Below the pieces are notes generated by a model. It ran no database searches and had not been told where the DNA came from. It worked only from the letters and a program-made list of their open reading frames with translations. This document shows, in pieces, positions 48,760 through 57,051 of a DNA stretch of 64,000 nt. Position 1 is the stretch's first letter, and each line of letters opens with the position of its first letter. The translations under genes and the position numbers were made by a program. The DNA lies in assembly GCF_003702705.1 (NCBI RefSeq), contig NZ_QZMN01000009.1:124001-188000 (forward strand). Reading direction: 5' to 3'. This DNA comes from Ornithinimicrobium cerasi (lineage in GTDB: Bacteria > Actinomycetota > Actinomycetes > Actinomycetales > Dermatophilaceae).

Positions 48760-49452
48760 TTGACCCCAGCGACCACCCCGTTCCGCTCCCCGCACGGCCT
48801 GTGGCTGACCCTCCTCGGCGCCGACGCGCTCGAGGCGGTGCCCTTCGAGGGCGTCGGCTGGGTGGGCGTCGACCTGCAGCACGGACGCCTGGAGGTGGCC
48901 GACCTGGCCGGGATCCTGCGGGTGAGCCCCGTCCCCGTGCTGGCCCGCACGGCCTCCCAGGACGCCGCTCACCTCGCGCGCGTGCTGGACACCGGTGTGG
49001 CGGGGGTCATCGTCCCCGGGGTCGGGTCGGGCCAGGAGGCCGCCGCCCTGGTGTCGGCCGTGCGCTTCCCGCCGGAGGGGCGGCGCAGCAGCGGCCTGTC
49101 CCGCAGCGCCCTCGTCGGCGGCCCGTCGCACCCACTCCTGCTGCCCATGGTCGAGACGCGCGGCGGGCTGGAGGCGGTGGCCGACATCGTCGGCTGCGAC
49201 GGGGTCGACGGCGTGTTCGTCGGCCCCTACGACCTGTCGCTCTCCCTCGGCCGCCCGTCCGTCGTCGACGAGGAGGTCGTCGCGGCGATCCACCACGTCG
49301 CTGCGACCGCCCGGCGGCAGGGCGTCCTCGTCGGCGCCTTCTCCGCCGACCGGAACCTCGACGGCCGGCTGCCGGGGCTCGACCTGCTGGGGGTGGACAC
49401 GGACGTCGGCGCGATCCGCCTCGGGATGGCGCAGCTCTTCAGCGCGAGCTGA
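48760..49452 (+). CDS. HpcH/HpaI aldolase family protein
   Basis: This 230-residue TIM-barrel aldolase starts at TTG 48760 with GAGGAG seven bases before. Motifs: GWVGVDLQHGRLE (in place of the usual D.EHG), VLARTASQDAAHLARVLDTGVAGVIVPGV, LLPMVETRGGLEAV with the metal-binding Glu, and FVGPYDLSLSLGRPSV. Family members cleave or form 2-keto-3-hydroxy acids with pyruvate. The QHG variation leaves the base His in place. The 3' end overlaps the convergent MOT1 gene by 14 bases. Confidence 0.85.
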   Translation: MTPATTPFRSPHGLWLTLLGADALEAVPFEGVGWVGVDLQHGRLEVADLAGILRVSPVPVLARTASQDAAHLARVLDTGVAGVIVPGVGSGQEAAALVSAVRFPPEGRRSSGLSRSALVGGPSHPLLLPMVETRGGLEAVADIVGCDGVDGVFVGPYDLSLSLGRPSVVDEEVVAAIHHVAATARRQGVLVGAFSADRNLDGRLPGLDLLGVDTDVGAIRLGMAQLFSAS

Positions 49453-50587
49453 GCTCGGCCGCCCGGCGCGCACGCAGCCGGGGGGCCCAGGCCAGGACGA
49501 GCCCGACGAGCAGGCCGAGGCCGAGCTGGCCGGCGAGCCCGAGAAGGCCCACGACGAGGACGGTCGTCCAGTCCCAGACGCCACGCACGTCGCGCAGCAG
49601 GAGGACGTGGACGACGCCGGCCACCGCCAGCAGCCCCGCGAGGACCGGCAGCGGGAACGCGACCAGGAGCCCTGCGAGAGCCGACCCCAGCACCACCGCC
49701 AGCGCGACCAGGACGACGCCCATCACCACCGGGGCGGCCCCGGTCCGGGCCCCGAAGGCGCGGTGCGCGCTCATCCCGCCGGCCCCGTGGCACACGGGCA
49801 TGCCGCCGACCGCGCCGACGACGAGGTTGGTCAGACCGAGCGAGGTCGCGAGCCTGCCGGGCGTCACCCGGCGCGCGGCCCCGCCGAAGTAGTCCCGGGC
49901 TACGTCGGCCGTCGCGAGGCAGGAGTTGGCGAAGGTCAGCGGCAGCTGCGGGAGGACCAGCACGGTGAACGCCAGGCCGAAGGTGGCGGCGTCCAGGCTG
50001 GGGACGCGCAACGCGGACGGGCCGAGGCTCAGCTGCGGGCCGTGCCAGGCGATCGCGGCCACGGCGAGCGCCACCAGGCCGAGGGTGACCAGCCGCTGCC
50101 GCCAGAGGCCGGCGGCCAGCGCGACGAGCAGGGCGCCGCCGAGCAGCCACCACGACGGTCGCGCCGCGTCGGTGAACGCCTCCGGCGGGGAGCTGGTCAG
50201 CCCCCACGCGACCCTGAGGAACAACAGCCCGACGGAGAGCTGGACGCCGCGGATGACCGGCTGCGGCACCCACCGCGCAGCACGGTCGAGCAGCCCGGTC
50301 GCACCGAGCCCGACGAAGATCGCGCCCATGAGCAGGGCGCCGGCGGCGATGACGTCCGACCCGAGGCCCTGCGCGATCGCGATGGCCCCGAAGGCCTTGA
50401 GCGGCTGCACCGGGACCGGGACCCGGTAGACCAGACCGGAGACCACGTAGAGGATGCCGGCGGGCAGCAGCACCGCGGTCGCGGAGAGACCGTTGACCAC
50501 GATGAGGGCGACGGCGATCGGCACGAGCACCCCGAGATCCCCGAAGGCGCCCGCGACCTCCCGCCAGCTCCACCGCATACCCCGCAT
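49439..50587 (-). CDS. MOT1-type molybdate/sulfate transporter
   Basis: This 382-residue membrane protein has about ten helices. The family signature is strong: GAFGDLGVLVPIAVALIVVNGLSA, LLPAGILYVVSGLVYRVPVPVQPLKA, QLPLTFANSCLATADVARDYFG and GAVGGMPVCHGAGGMSAHRAFGARTG, all of the MOT1/SulP-related molybdate transporters. Transport of molybdate (or sulfate) into the cell is the expected role. No molybdenum-enzyme gene is in the window. A CRP-like site lies 47 bases upstream of ATG 50587; ATG 50578 is an alternative start. Confidence 0.85.
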   Translation of the reverse strand: MRGMRWSWREVAGAFGDLGVLVPIAVALIVVNGLSATAVLLPAGILYVVSGLVYRVPVPVQPLKAFGAIAIAQGLGSDVIAAGALLMGAIFVGLGATGLLDRAARWVPQPVIRGVQLSVGLLFLRVAWGLTSSPPEAFTDAARPSWWLLGGALLVALAAGLWRQRLVTLGLVALAVAAIAWHGPQLSLGPSALRVPSLDAATFGLAFTVLVLPQLPLTFANSCLATADVARDYFGGAARRVTPGRLATSLGLTNLVVGAVGGMPVCHGAGGMSAHRAFGARTGAAPVVMGVVLVALAVVLGSALAGLLVAFPLPVLAGLLAVAGVVHVLLLRDVRGVWDWTTVLVVGLLGLAGQLGLGLLVGLVLAWAPRLRARRAAELSSR

Positions 50588-50633
50588 CCTCGCACCGCCT
50601 CCCGTGCCGTCCGCCCACCCGCGGAGGCCCCAC

Positions 50634-50649
50634 CGTGACGCACATCACA
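50634..50649. promoter_or_regulatory. CRP/FNR-type binding site
   Basis: CGTGACGCACATCACA fits the actinobacterial CRP consensus TGTGA-N6-TCACA with one mismatch. It lies between the divergent MOT1-type transporter and lipoprotein genes and could serve either. The class III cyclases at 31-35 kb could supply the cAMP. Confidence 0.5.
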
Positions 50650-50739
50650 CCGAGACGGTCCAACGGTCGGCCCATGGTGCGGCGTCATGACTGCCAGAGG
50701 GGTCGCGCAGGGCGACCCCGCACCCGGAGGACTCCCGCC

Positions 50740-51900
50740 ATGCACACCCACCCCAGATCCCTGGCCCTGACGATCACCCTGACCGCGGCCCTCCTTCTCA
50801 CCGGTTGCGGCGAGCAGTCCCCCGACGTGGGCGCGCCGGCGCCGGCCACGCCGACCGGGACCACGGACCCCGCGCCGACGAGCGAGCCCCCGACGAGCAC
50901 GCCGACGGAGAGGCAGGCCCCGACCACCCCGGCGGAGCCCGAGGAGACCGACGACGGCTCCCTCGCGATCGCCGACGAGCCGGCGTGGACCGCGGCGGGG
51001 CACCTCGTCGGCGCCTACGGCGACGTCGCGGTCGTCCACGACGGGGAGCCCGGCAGCAGCGAGGGCCTGCTCACCGCCCTGGGCGCCGACGGCTCGGTGG
51101 CCTGGGAGCGGGAGCTCTCCGCGCCCGAGGAGCTGGCCGGAGCCACCGACCTGACGGTCGTCGTCCTGCCGGGCCACCACACGCTGCGGCTCGCCTGGAC
51201 GGGCACCCTCGACGGGGGCCTGACCCTGGCCGCCGGCGCCGTCGTCGACCCCACGACCGGTGAGGACGTCGCCATCGGCGCCCTGGAGGTGCCCGCCGGC
51301 TACGTCGTCTCCGAGCCGGTCAGCGGCGACCAGCTGTGGCTCGCGCACCCCACCGACGTCGCCTCCGTCCTGACCATCGCCGAGGACGGCACGATGATGG
51401 TCGACGACGGCGCCGACGGCTACGACCTTCCGGTCGACTCGCTGGCCGTCATGCACGACCTCCTCGTCGACACGGTGGACGACGTGGTCCGGGTCCTCAC
51501 CCCGGACGGCCCGGTCGGCGAGAGCGTCGACTGCTACTCCGGCGGAGGTGAGCGGCCGGGCGTCGACCCGGTGCCGCCCCGGTCGCCGAACCGCGACCTG
51601 ATCTGGCTGGGCATGGCGGTCGTCGACCTCGGCGCAGCGGAGGTGACCTGCGTCGAGCCGCAGCCGGACGCTCCAGACGGCTTCACCGCCCTCGCCGACG
51701 ACGGCACCCTCGCGGGCCCGGTGGTCGGGGACGAGGTCCCGACGGCGGACTGCGCCTGGTGCGGGCTGGGGGGCGTCGCCCTGCTCCGCGACGGCGAGCT
51801 CACGGTGGGCGGCCCGGTGGAGGCCCGGCCCGAGGGGTTCCTCGGCGACCTGCTGCTGATGAGCACGGAGGCGGGCGTCGCGGCATACCCGCTCGGCTGA
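50740..51900 (+). CDS. Lipoprotein of unknown function
   Basis: This 386-residue protein has a signal peptide with lipobox LLLTGC (Cys23), a 45-residue Pro/Thr-rich linker, then repeated beta-rich segments of the kind ADEPAWTAAGHLVGAYGDVAVVHDG and LTALGADGSVAWERELS, suggesting a PQQ-like or other beta-propeller fold. Several Cys occur in the C-terminal half (DCYSGGGE, EVTCVEPQ, ADCAWCGLGG). I do not recognise a specific family. ATG 50740 follows GGAGGACTCCCGCC. A perfect terminator follows. Confidence 0.75.
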   Translation: MHTHPRSLALTITLTAALLLTGCGEQSPDVGAPAPATPTGTTDPAPTSEPPTSTPTERQAPTTPAEPEETDDGSLAIADEPAWTAAGHLVGAYGDVAVVHDGEPGSSEGLLTALGADGSVAWERELSAPEELAGATDLTVVVLPGHHTLRLAWTGTLDGGLTLAAGAVVDPTTGEDVAIGALEVPAGYVVSEPVSGDQLWLAHPTDVASVLTIAEDGTMMVDDGADGYDLPVDSLAVMHDLLVDTVDDVVRVLTPDGPVGESVDCYSGGGERPGVDPVPPRSPNRDLIWLGMAVVDLGAAEVTCVEPQPDAPDGFTALADDGTLAGPVVGDEVPTADCAWCGLGGVALLRDGELTVGGPVEARPEGFLGDLLLMSTEAGVAAYPLG

Positions 51901-51911
51901 CCGCCCCGCCC

Positions 51912-51947
51912 GACGGCCCGTGCACCTCCCCCGGTGCACGGGCCGTC
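51912..51947 (+). terminator. Perfect 15-bp hairpin terminator
   Basis: GACGGCCCGTGCACC at 51912-51926 pairs exactly with 51933-51947, with a six-base loop, after the lipoprotein gene. Confidence 0.75.
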
Positions 51948-51986
51948 TCCGCGCGGCCGGTTAGCGGCTGACGCGACGTCGGGGGC

Positions 51987-51992
51987 TATCGT
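51987..51992 (+). promoter_or_regulatory. -10 box TATCGT of leaderless acyl-CoA dehydrogenase transcript
   Basis: The box ends seven bases before ATG 52000; no ribosome site is present. Confidence 0.5.
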
Positions 51993-51999
51993 GCGCCGC

Positions 52000-53148
52000 A
52001 TGGTGCAACGCGTGCTCCCCAGCGACGAGGCCGAGGACCTGCTCACGCTCGTCCGTGAGATCGCCGACGAGCAGCTCCTCCCCCGCGTCGACGAGGCCGA
52101 GGCGCAGGCGCGCTTCCCCCGCGACGTCTTCACGATGCTGGGCCAGGCGGGGCTGCTGTCGCTGCCCTACCCGGAGGACCAGGGGGGAGGCGGTCAGCCC
52201 TACGAGGTCTACCTGCAGGTCGTCGAGGAGATCGCCCGCGCCTGGATGTCGGTCGCCGTCGGCGTCTCGGTGCACTCCCTCACCTGCTTCCCGCTCGCGA
52301 CCCAGGGCACGCCCGAGCAGCAGGAGCGCTGGCTGACCGGGATGCTCTCCGGCGACCAGCTCGGCGCCTACTGCCTCTCCGAGCCGCAGGCCGGCTCCGA
52401 CGTCGCGGCGATCCGCACCCGCGCCGTGCGCGAGGGCGACGCCTACGTCGTCACCGGGACCAAGGCGTGGATCAGCCACGCCGGCCACGCCGACTTCTAC
52501 ACGCTCTTCGCCCGCACCTCCGACGACGGCGGGCGCGGGCTCTCCTGCTTCCACGTCCCCGCCGACACCGAGGGCCTGGCCTTCGGCGAGCCCGAGCGCA
52601 AGATGGGCATGCGCGCAGCCACCGTGCGCGAGGTCCTCCTCGAGGGGGTCCGCCTCGGCGAGGAGAACCGCGTCGGCGCGGAGGGGCAGGGTATGCCGAT
52701 CGCGCTCGGCGCCCTCGACGCCGGCCGGCTGGGCATCGCCGCGGCCGCCACGGGTCTGGCCGAGCGCGCGCTGGAGGTGGCCAGCCGCTACGCGACCGAG
52801 CGCGAGCAGTTCGGCCGGCCGATCGCCGACAACCAGGGGTTGGCCTTCCTCATCGCCGACATGGCCGCCGCGGTCGGCTCCGCCCGGGCCACCTACCTGC
52901 ACGCGGCCCGCCTCAAGGACGCCGGCAAGCCGCACACGCGGGAGGCCTCGATCGCCAAGCTGGTCGCGACCGACGCCGCCATGCGGGTCACGACCGACGC
53001 CGTCCAGGTGCTGGGCGGCTACGGCTACACGACCGACTTCCCGGTCGAGCGCTTCATGCGCGAGGCCAAGGTGACCCAGATCTTCGAGGGCACCAACCAG
53101 ATCCAGCGGCTGGTCATCTCCCGCCAGGTGCTCGCGCAGCACGCCTGA
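52000..53148 (+). CDS. Acyl-CoA dehydrogenase
   Basis: This 382-residue flavoprotein introduces a trans-2 double bond into an acyl-CoA, passing electrons to ETF. Motifs are complete: AYCLSEPQAGSDVAAIRT, VTGTKAWISHAGHADFYTLF, FGEPERKMGMRAATVREV, REQFGRPIADNQGLAFLIADM, VQVLGGYGYTTDFPVERFMREAK and IFEGTNQIQRLVISR, where the Glu near 363 is the likely catalytic base. The next gene is a type-2 3-hydroxyacyl-CoA dehydrogenase, so a short/branched-chain (isoleucine or valine) substrate is likely. Confidence 0.93.
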   Translation: MVQRVLPSDEAEDLLTLVREIADEQLLPRVDEAEAQARFPRDVFTMLGQAGLLSLPYPEDQGGGGQPYEVYLQVVEEIARAWMSVAVGVSVHSLTCFPLATQGTPEQQERWLTGMLSGDQLGAYCLSEPQAGSDVAAIRTRAVREGDAYVVTGTKAWISHAGHADFYTLFARTSDDGGRGLSCFHVPADTEGLAFGEPERKMGMRAATVREVLLEGVRLGEENRVGAEGQGMPIALGALDAGRLGIAAAATGLAERALEVASRYATEREQFGRPIADNQGLAFLIADMAAAVGSARATYLHAARLKDAGKPHTREASIAKLVATDAAMRVTTDAVQVLGGYGYTTDFPVERFMREAKVTQIFEGTNQIQRLVISRQVLAQHA

Positions 53149-53214
53149 GCCCCGACCGTCCAGCCGACCGCCGCGGCCCCGCGGAGCCGGCCCACGTCAT
53201 ACCCGGAGGACACC

Positions 53215-53994
53215 ATGCAGATCACCGACACCACCGTCGCGCTCGTCACCGGCGGCGCGTCCGGCCTTGGCGAGACGACCGCCCGGCGGCTGCTCGCCGA
53301 CGGGGCGCGGGTCGTGCTCGTCGACCTGCCCGGCGGCCGCGGAGAGGAGGTCGCCGCGGCGCTCGGGGAGCGCGCGACGTTCGTGGGCGCGGACGTCCGC
53401 GACGAGGAGCAGGTCGCGGCGGCGGTCGCGCGGGCCGCGGAGCTCGGCGAGCTGCGGGTCGTCGTCTGCTGCGCGGGCGTCGCGACGCCGGGACGGGTGC
53501 TGTCCCGGCGGGGCGTGCTGCCCCTCGAGACGTTCCGCACGGTCGTGGAGATCAACCTCGTCGGCACCTTCAACGTGCTGCGCCTGGCCGCCGAGCAGAT
53601 GGCCGGGAACGAGCCGGTGCCCGACGAGCGGGGCCTCGGTGACCGCGGCGTCATCGTCACGACCGCCTCCGTCGCGGCCTTCGACGGGCAGGTCGGGCAG
53701 GCGGCGTACGCCTCCTCCAAGGCCGGTGTCGCCGGGCTCACCCTGACCTGCGCACGCGACCTGGCGGACAAGGCGATCCGGGTGATGTGCATCGCGCCGG
53801 GGGTCTTCGAGACACCGATGATGGCCGGGATGCCGGACGGTGTGAAGGAGTCGCTCGAGGCGCTGGTCCCCCACCCCGCGCGCCTCGGACGCCCCGAGGA
53901 GTATGCCGCCCTCGTCGCCCACATCGTCGAGAACCCGCTGCTCAACGGCGAGGTGGTGCGCCTCGACGGCGCGCTCCGCATGCCCCCCCGCTGA
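53215..53994 (+). CDS. Short-chain dehydrogenase, 3-hydroxyacyl-CoA dehydrogenase type 2-like
   Basis: This 259-residue SDR has the NAD motif ALVTGGASGLGETTARRLL, DLPGGRGEEVAAAL, the CCAGV motif, catalytic Ser in TTASVAAFDGQVGQ and the YASSK pair (Tyr near 165, Lys near 169), then IAPGVFETPMMAGMPDGVKESLEALVPHPARLGRPEEYA. This last stretch is characteristic of HSD10/FadB2-like 3-hydroxyacyl-CoA dehydrogenases. ATG 53215 follows GGAGGACACC. It forms a two-gene unit with the acyl-CoA dehydrogenase 66 bases upstream. Confidence 0.9.
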   Translation: MQITDTTVALVTGGASGLGETTARRLLADGARVVLVDLPGGRGEEVAAALGERATFVGADVRDEEQVAAAVARAAELGELRVVVCCAGVATPGRVLSRRGVLPLETFRTVVEINLVGTFNVLRLAAEQMAGNEPVPDERGLGDRGVIVTTASVAAFDGQVGQAAYASSKAGVAGLTLTCARDLADKAIRVMCIAPGVFETPMMAGMPDGVKESLEALVPHPARLGRPEEYAALVAHIVENPLLNGEVVRLDGALRMPPR

Positions 53995-54012
53995 CCGACC
54001 GGCGCCCGTGCG

Positions 54013-54432
54013 TCATACCCCGGAGTGCCAGCGGCGCAGCCGCTCCAGCTCACCGGGCGGCACGCCGAGCAGGGTGACGGTCCGGCCGTCGCGCAGCACG
54101 GCCTGCAGCCGCCACGGGGCCTGCGGAGGCTCGCCGCGCAGGTCGAGGATGTCCTCCCGGGTGAGGCGCCGCGGCCGGCGGCCCTCGACGACGGTGATCG
54201 CGTCGGCCTCCAGCCGGGTGCCGCTGCGCTCGAACCGGCTGGCCCACACCAGGAAGATCCCGAGGGCGAGCCAGGCCAGGATGAGCGCCAGCGCCGGGGC
54301 GCGCCAGGGCCGGACGAGCACGAGCGCGGCCACGGCGGACCCGGCGAGGAGCAGCCCGATCCCGGCGCGCAGGGCGGGGACCCAGCGCGGCTGCATGAGC
54401 CACTGGTCCTCCTGCGGCGCCGGGGTCGTCAC
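54013..54432 (-). CDS. Two-helix membrane protein with PH-like domain
   Basis: This 139-residue protein has two hydrophobic helices (near residues 22-42 and 45-64) and a C-terminal PH-like beta domain (ITVVEGRRPRRLTREDILDLRGEPPQAPWRLQAVL and TVTLLGVPPGELERLRRW). Such actinobacterial proteins are annotated as PH domain or low-molecular-weight antigen-like; function is unknown. GTG 54432 is chosen because TACGCT lies exactly six bases upstream. Confidence 0.7.
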   Translation of the reverse strand: MTTPAPQEDQWLMQPRWVPALRAGIGLLLAGSAVAALVLVRPWRAPALALILAWLALGIFLVWASRFERSGTRLEADAITVVEGRRPRRLTREDILDLRGEPPQAPWRLQAVLRDGRTVTLLGVPPGELERLRRWHSGV

Positions 54433-54438
54433 CGCACC

Positions 54439-54444
54439 AGCGTA
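54439..54444 (-). promoter_or_regulatory. -10 box TACGCT, leaderless PH-domain transcript
   Basis: The box lies six bases before GTG 54432 on the minus strand. Confidence 0.45.
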
Positions 54445-54460
54445 GGGCCGACCACCGCCC

Positions 54461-55651
54461 TCACGGGCCGGTGACGGACGCACCCTCGCGGGCCGGCGCG
54501 GGACGCACCCAGCGCAGCGAGACGACGACGGCCGCGACACCGGCGACCACCGGCAGGACCATGCCCGCGCGCAGCCCCGCCCCGTCGGCGATGACGCCGT
54601 AGAGCGGCGACGTGAGGAGGAAACCGGTCCGCATGAGCCAGGTGACGAGCGCGATGCCCGTCCCGAAAGGAAGCCCCGGGATCTCGTGCGCCGCAGCGAA
54701 GGCCGCCGGCACGAGGGTCGCGCAGCCCAGGCCCAGCAGCACGAAGCCGAGGAGGCCGACCGCCACCCCCGGCGCCACCATGACCACGAGCGCGCCGAGC
54801 GCGATGAGCACCCCGCCGCCGGCGGCCGTCGGCCCCCGGCCGAACCGGTCGCTCAGCGGGTCGCCGAGGAGCCGCCCGACGAACTGCGCGGCGAACGCCG
54901 TGACGTAGGCCAGACCGGCCACGCCGGGCTCGGCCCCCAGGGCGTCGCGGGTGTAGAGCGCCGCCCAGGAGTTGCCGATCTCCTCCACCAGGGTGCCGCA
55001 GACCGCCAGCAGCGCCACGGGCGCGACGAGCAGGAGGCCCCGGCGGCGGCGCACCAGGACGTGACCCTCCCTCTCGGTGGCCGCCTCGTCGGCACCGGGG
55101 AGCCGGGTGAGCCACCAGGCCAGGAGGGCCACCCCCGACCAGCCGATCCCGCTGACGACCATGACGGTGCCGACATCGAGACCGACGCCGGCCGTCCACG
55201 CGCCGACCAGCCCGCCGACGACCGCCCCGAGGCTCCAGATCGCGTGCAGCGAGTTGATGATGGAGCGGCCGGAGACGCGCTCCACCCGCAGCCCGTGGAC
55301 GTTCTGACCGGAGTCGAGGATCGGGTCGACCGCGCCGGCGAGCAGGAGCCCGAGGAAGAGCAGCCAGACCCAGGGGCTCGACGCCGCCACCGCCAGCATC
55401 GCGGCGAGCACCACCGTCCCCGCCGTCGCCACCTGCATCGCGCCGAACCGCCGGACGAGCCGCCCGGAGAACGCGGCGGTGAGGATGGAGCCGAGGGCGA
55501 AGGCGACGACGAGCAGCCCGTAGGCGGAGTTGGACAGCCCGAAGCCGTCCTTGATCTGGGGGTAGTGCGGCAGGAGGGTGCCCATGAGGGCGCCGTTGGT
55601 GAGGAACTGGAGGGAGATCCCCAGGCGGGCGCGGGCGGGACTGGCTGGCAC
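54461..55651 (-). CDS. MFS transporter
   Basis: This 396-residue membrane protein has about twelve helices in two halves. The MFS loop motifs are visible as SGRLVRRFGAMQV after helix 2 and GDPLSDRFGRGPTAAGG in the second half. It resembles Fucose/FsR-type permeases and drug efflux proteins of the MFS_1 group; substrate unknown. A TTG at 55660 and a GTG at 55651 are possible starts; GTG is preferred because TACCGT is eight bases upstream. The PH-domain gene follows after 28 bases but has its own promoter-like box. Confidence 0.8.
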   Translation of the reverse strand: MPASPARARLGISLQFLTNGALMGTLLPHYPQIKDGFGLSNSAYGLLVVAFALGSILTAAFSGRLVRRFGAMQVATAGTVVLAAMLAVAASSPWVWLLFLGLLLAGAVDPILDSGQNVHGLRVERVSGRSIINSLHAIWSLGAVVGGLVGAWTAGVGLDVGTVMVVSGIGWSGVALLAWWLTRLPGADEAATEREGHVLVRRRRGLLLVAPVALLAVCGTLVEEIGNSWAALYTRDALGAEPGVAGLAYVTAFAAQFVGRLLGDPLSDRFGRGPTAAGGGVLIALGALVVMVAPGVAVGLLGFVLLGLGCATLVPAAFAAAHEIPGLPFGTGIALVTWLMRTGFLLTSPLYGVIADGAGLRAGMVLPVVAGVAAVVVSLRWVRPAPAREGASVTGP

Positions 55652-55706
55652 GTGGGTCAACGGTATGACGTCGGCGCGCCACGAGCAAAGGGCGCCCCCG
55701 CGGGGG

Positions 55707-56474
55707 TCAGCCGGCCCGCAGCCCCAGGCCCAGGTCCCCGGCGGTGAGCGTCAGCCGGTCGGCTGTGATCTCGACCCCGAGCTCGCCCGCCTCGAGCACG
55801 GCCAGGACGGCCCGCTCGAGCTCGCCGCGGTCACCGGGGCAGGCCATCCGGGTCAGCGCCAGGGCGCTGACGGTCAGCGTGCCCTCGCCCTGCGCCCAGC
55901 TGCCCCGGCCCCGGTTGCAGCCGGCCATCACCTGGGCGGAGCCGTCCTCGGCGAGGGTGAGCGAGGCCTCCGCGCCGCCGGGCGCGCTCGAGACGGTCTC
56001 GCCCGTGATCAGCGAGTCGACCAGCCAGGTGGTCCCCACGAGAGGTCGGTCGGGGTCGGCGAGCTCCCGGTCCAGCAGGGTGAGGACGGTGCTGGCGGTC
56101 GTCAGGGTCAGGGTGTCCCCGTCGACGGCCAGCGCCGGCTCCGCGGTCAGCAGGTCGGCCAGCCAGGCGTCCTGCGACATCAGCTCCTCCGGGCACCCCA
56201 TCTCGGTCATCGCCATCGGCTCGACGACGAGGGTGCCGTCGACGAGCCGGTACGCCCCGCTCATCGAGTTGCACCCGGCGCTCGCCGACACCCGGCCGTC
56301 GACGAACGACACCTGGACCCGGGACCCCGGGACCAGCTCGCGGGTCCCCCCGTCCTCGGTCACGCCGGTGCTGAGGTAGGTGCGCCCCTCGACCGAGGGA
56401 CCGCCGGGACCTGCCCCGGCGCCGCACGCGGTGACGAGCAGGCCGACCAGCGCCACGACGACGAGGATCCTCAT
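55707..56474 (-). CDS. META-domain lipoprotein
   Basis: This 255-residue lipoprotein has a signal peptide and lipobox LLVTACG. Two META/HslJ-like domains follow: one with ASAGCNSMSGAYRLVDGTLVVEPMAMTEMGC and one with VMAGCNRGRGSWAQGEGTLTVSALALTRMAC, each with the GCN and M.C cysteine pair. META proteins are linked to motility, heat resistance or unknown envelope roles. ATG 56474. The small downstream gene at 56564 is divergent. Confidence 0.85.
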   Translation of the reverse strand: MRILVVVALVGLLVTACGAGAGPGGPSVEGRTYLSTGVTEDGGTRELVPGSRVQVSFVDGRVSASAGCNSMSGAYRLVDGTLVVEPMAMTEMGCPEELMSQDAWLADLLTAEPALAVDGDTLTLTTASTVLTLLDRELADPDRPLVGTTWLVDSLITGETVSSAPGGAEASLTLAEDGSAQVMAGCNRGRGSWAQGEGTLTVSALALTRMACPGDRGELERAVLAVLEAGELGVEITADRLTLTAGDLGLGLRAG

Positions 56475-56563
56475 GCGAGTCCGACGTCCGGCCCGGGCCG
56501 GCGGTTCCCGGCGCGGACACGGTTGAGCCTGCCGGACCCCACCTCCCCTGGGAGGATCGGACC

Positions 56564-56857
56564 ATGACCTCACCCGGTGGCCCGTGGCCCGACGACGCCC
56601 CCCGTCCGCGCCCCGACGCCGTTCCCGGCTCGGAGCCCGCCAACCCCTGGGCCCAGGAGCAGGAGGCTCAGCGCGGCGAGGACGGGTGGGTGGCCAGCGG
56701 CGGGGGCCTCGGCCCCATCCCGGCGCGTACGTGGAGCCGCGGCGGCACGCGGGTGACCGTGGGCGGGTGCTGCCTGCCGTTGCCGATCGGCTGCCTCACC
56801 ACGCTGGTCGCGGGTGCCGCGGTCGCCGTCTCCCTGGCCCGTCGCGGCCGGCGCTGA
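56564..56857 (+). CDS. Small membrane-anchored protein
   Basis: This 97-residue protein has a hydrophilic N-terminal 60 residues rich in proline and glutamine and a C-terminal hydrophobic anchor with a cysteine-rich lead-in (GGCCLPLPIGCLTTLVAGAA, ending in ARRGRR). This tail type recurs in small actinobacterial proteins of unknown function. GGGAGGATCGGACC precedes the ATG, so translation is well supported. Confidence 0.6.
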   Translation: MTSPGGPWPDDAPRPRPDAVPGSEPANPWAQEQEAQRGEDGWVASGGGLGPIPARTWSRGGTRVTVGGCCLPLPIGCLTTLVAGAAVAVSLARRGRR

Positions 56858-56924
56858 GCACGACCCGGCTCCCGGGATCGCCGCCGTGCAGGTCCCCTTG
56901 CCCGGCGAGGTCCAGCCGGCCCGC

Positions 56925-56967
56925 TGACGTCCGCGTCCGCGGCGAGATATGGCCCCTCCAGGGGCCA
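56925..56967. repeat. Dispersed hairpin repeat, family 2, copy 2
   Basis: TGACGTCCGCGTC at 56925-56937 is followed at 24 bases by TGGCCCCT-CC-AGGGGCCA (56950-56967). The layout matches 12150-12194, while the stem sequence differs by compensating changes. It lies between the convergent small-protein and tocopherol-cyclase-like genes. Confidence 0.6.
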
Positions 56968-57051
56968 CGAACCGCCCCACACCCGCGACGGGCTGCGCCG
57001 ACAGCCGGGCACGGGTGACGAATCCCCCCTGTCCTGGGAGGCAGGGCTTCC

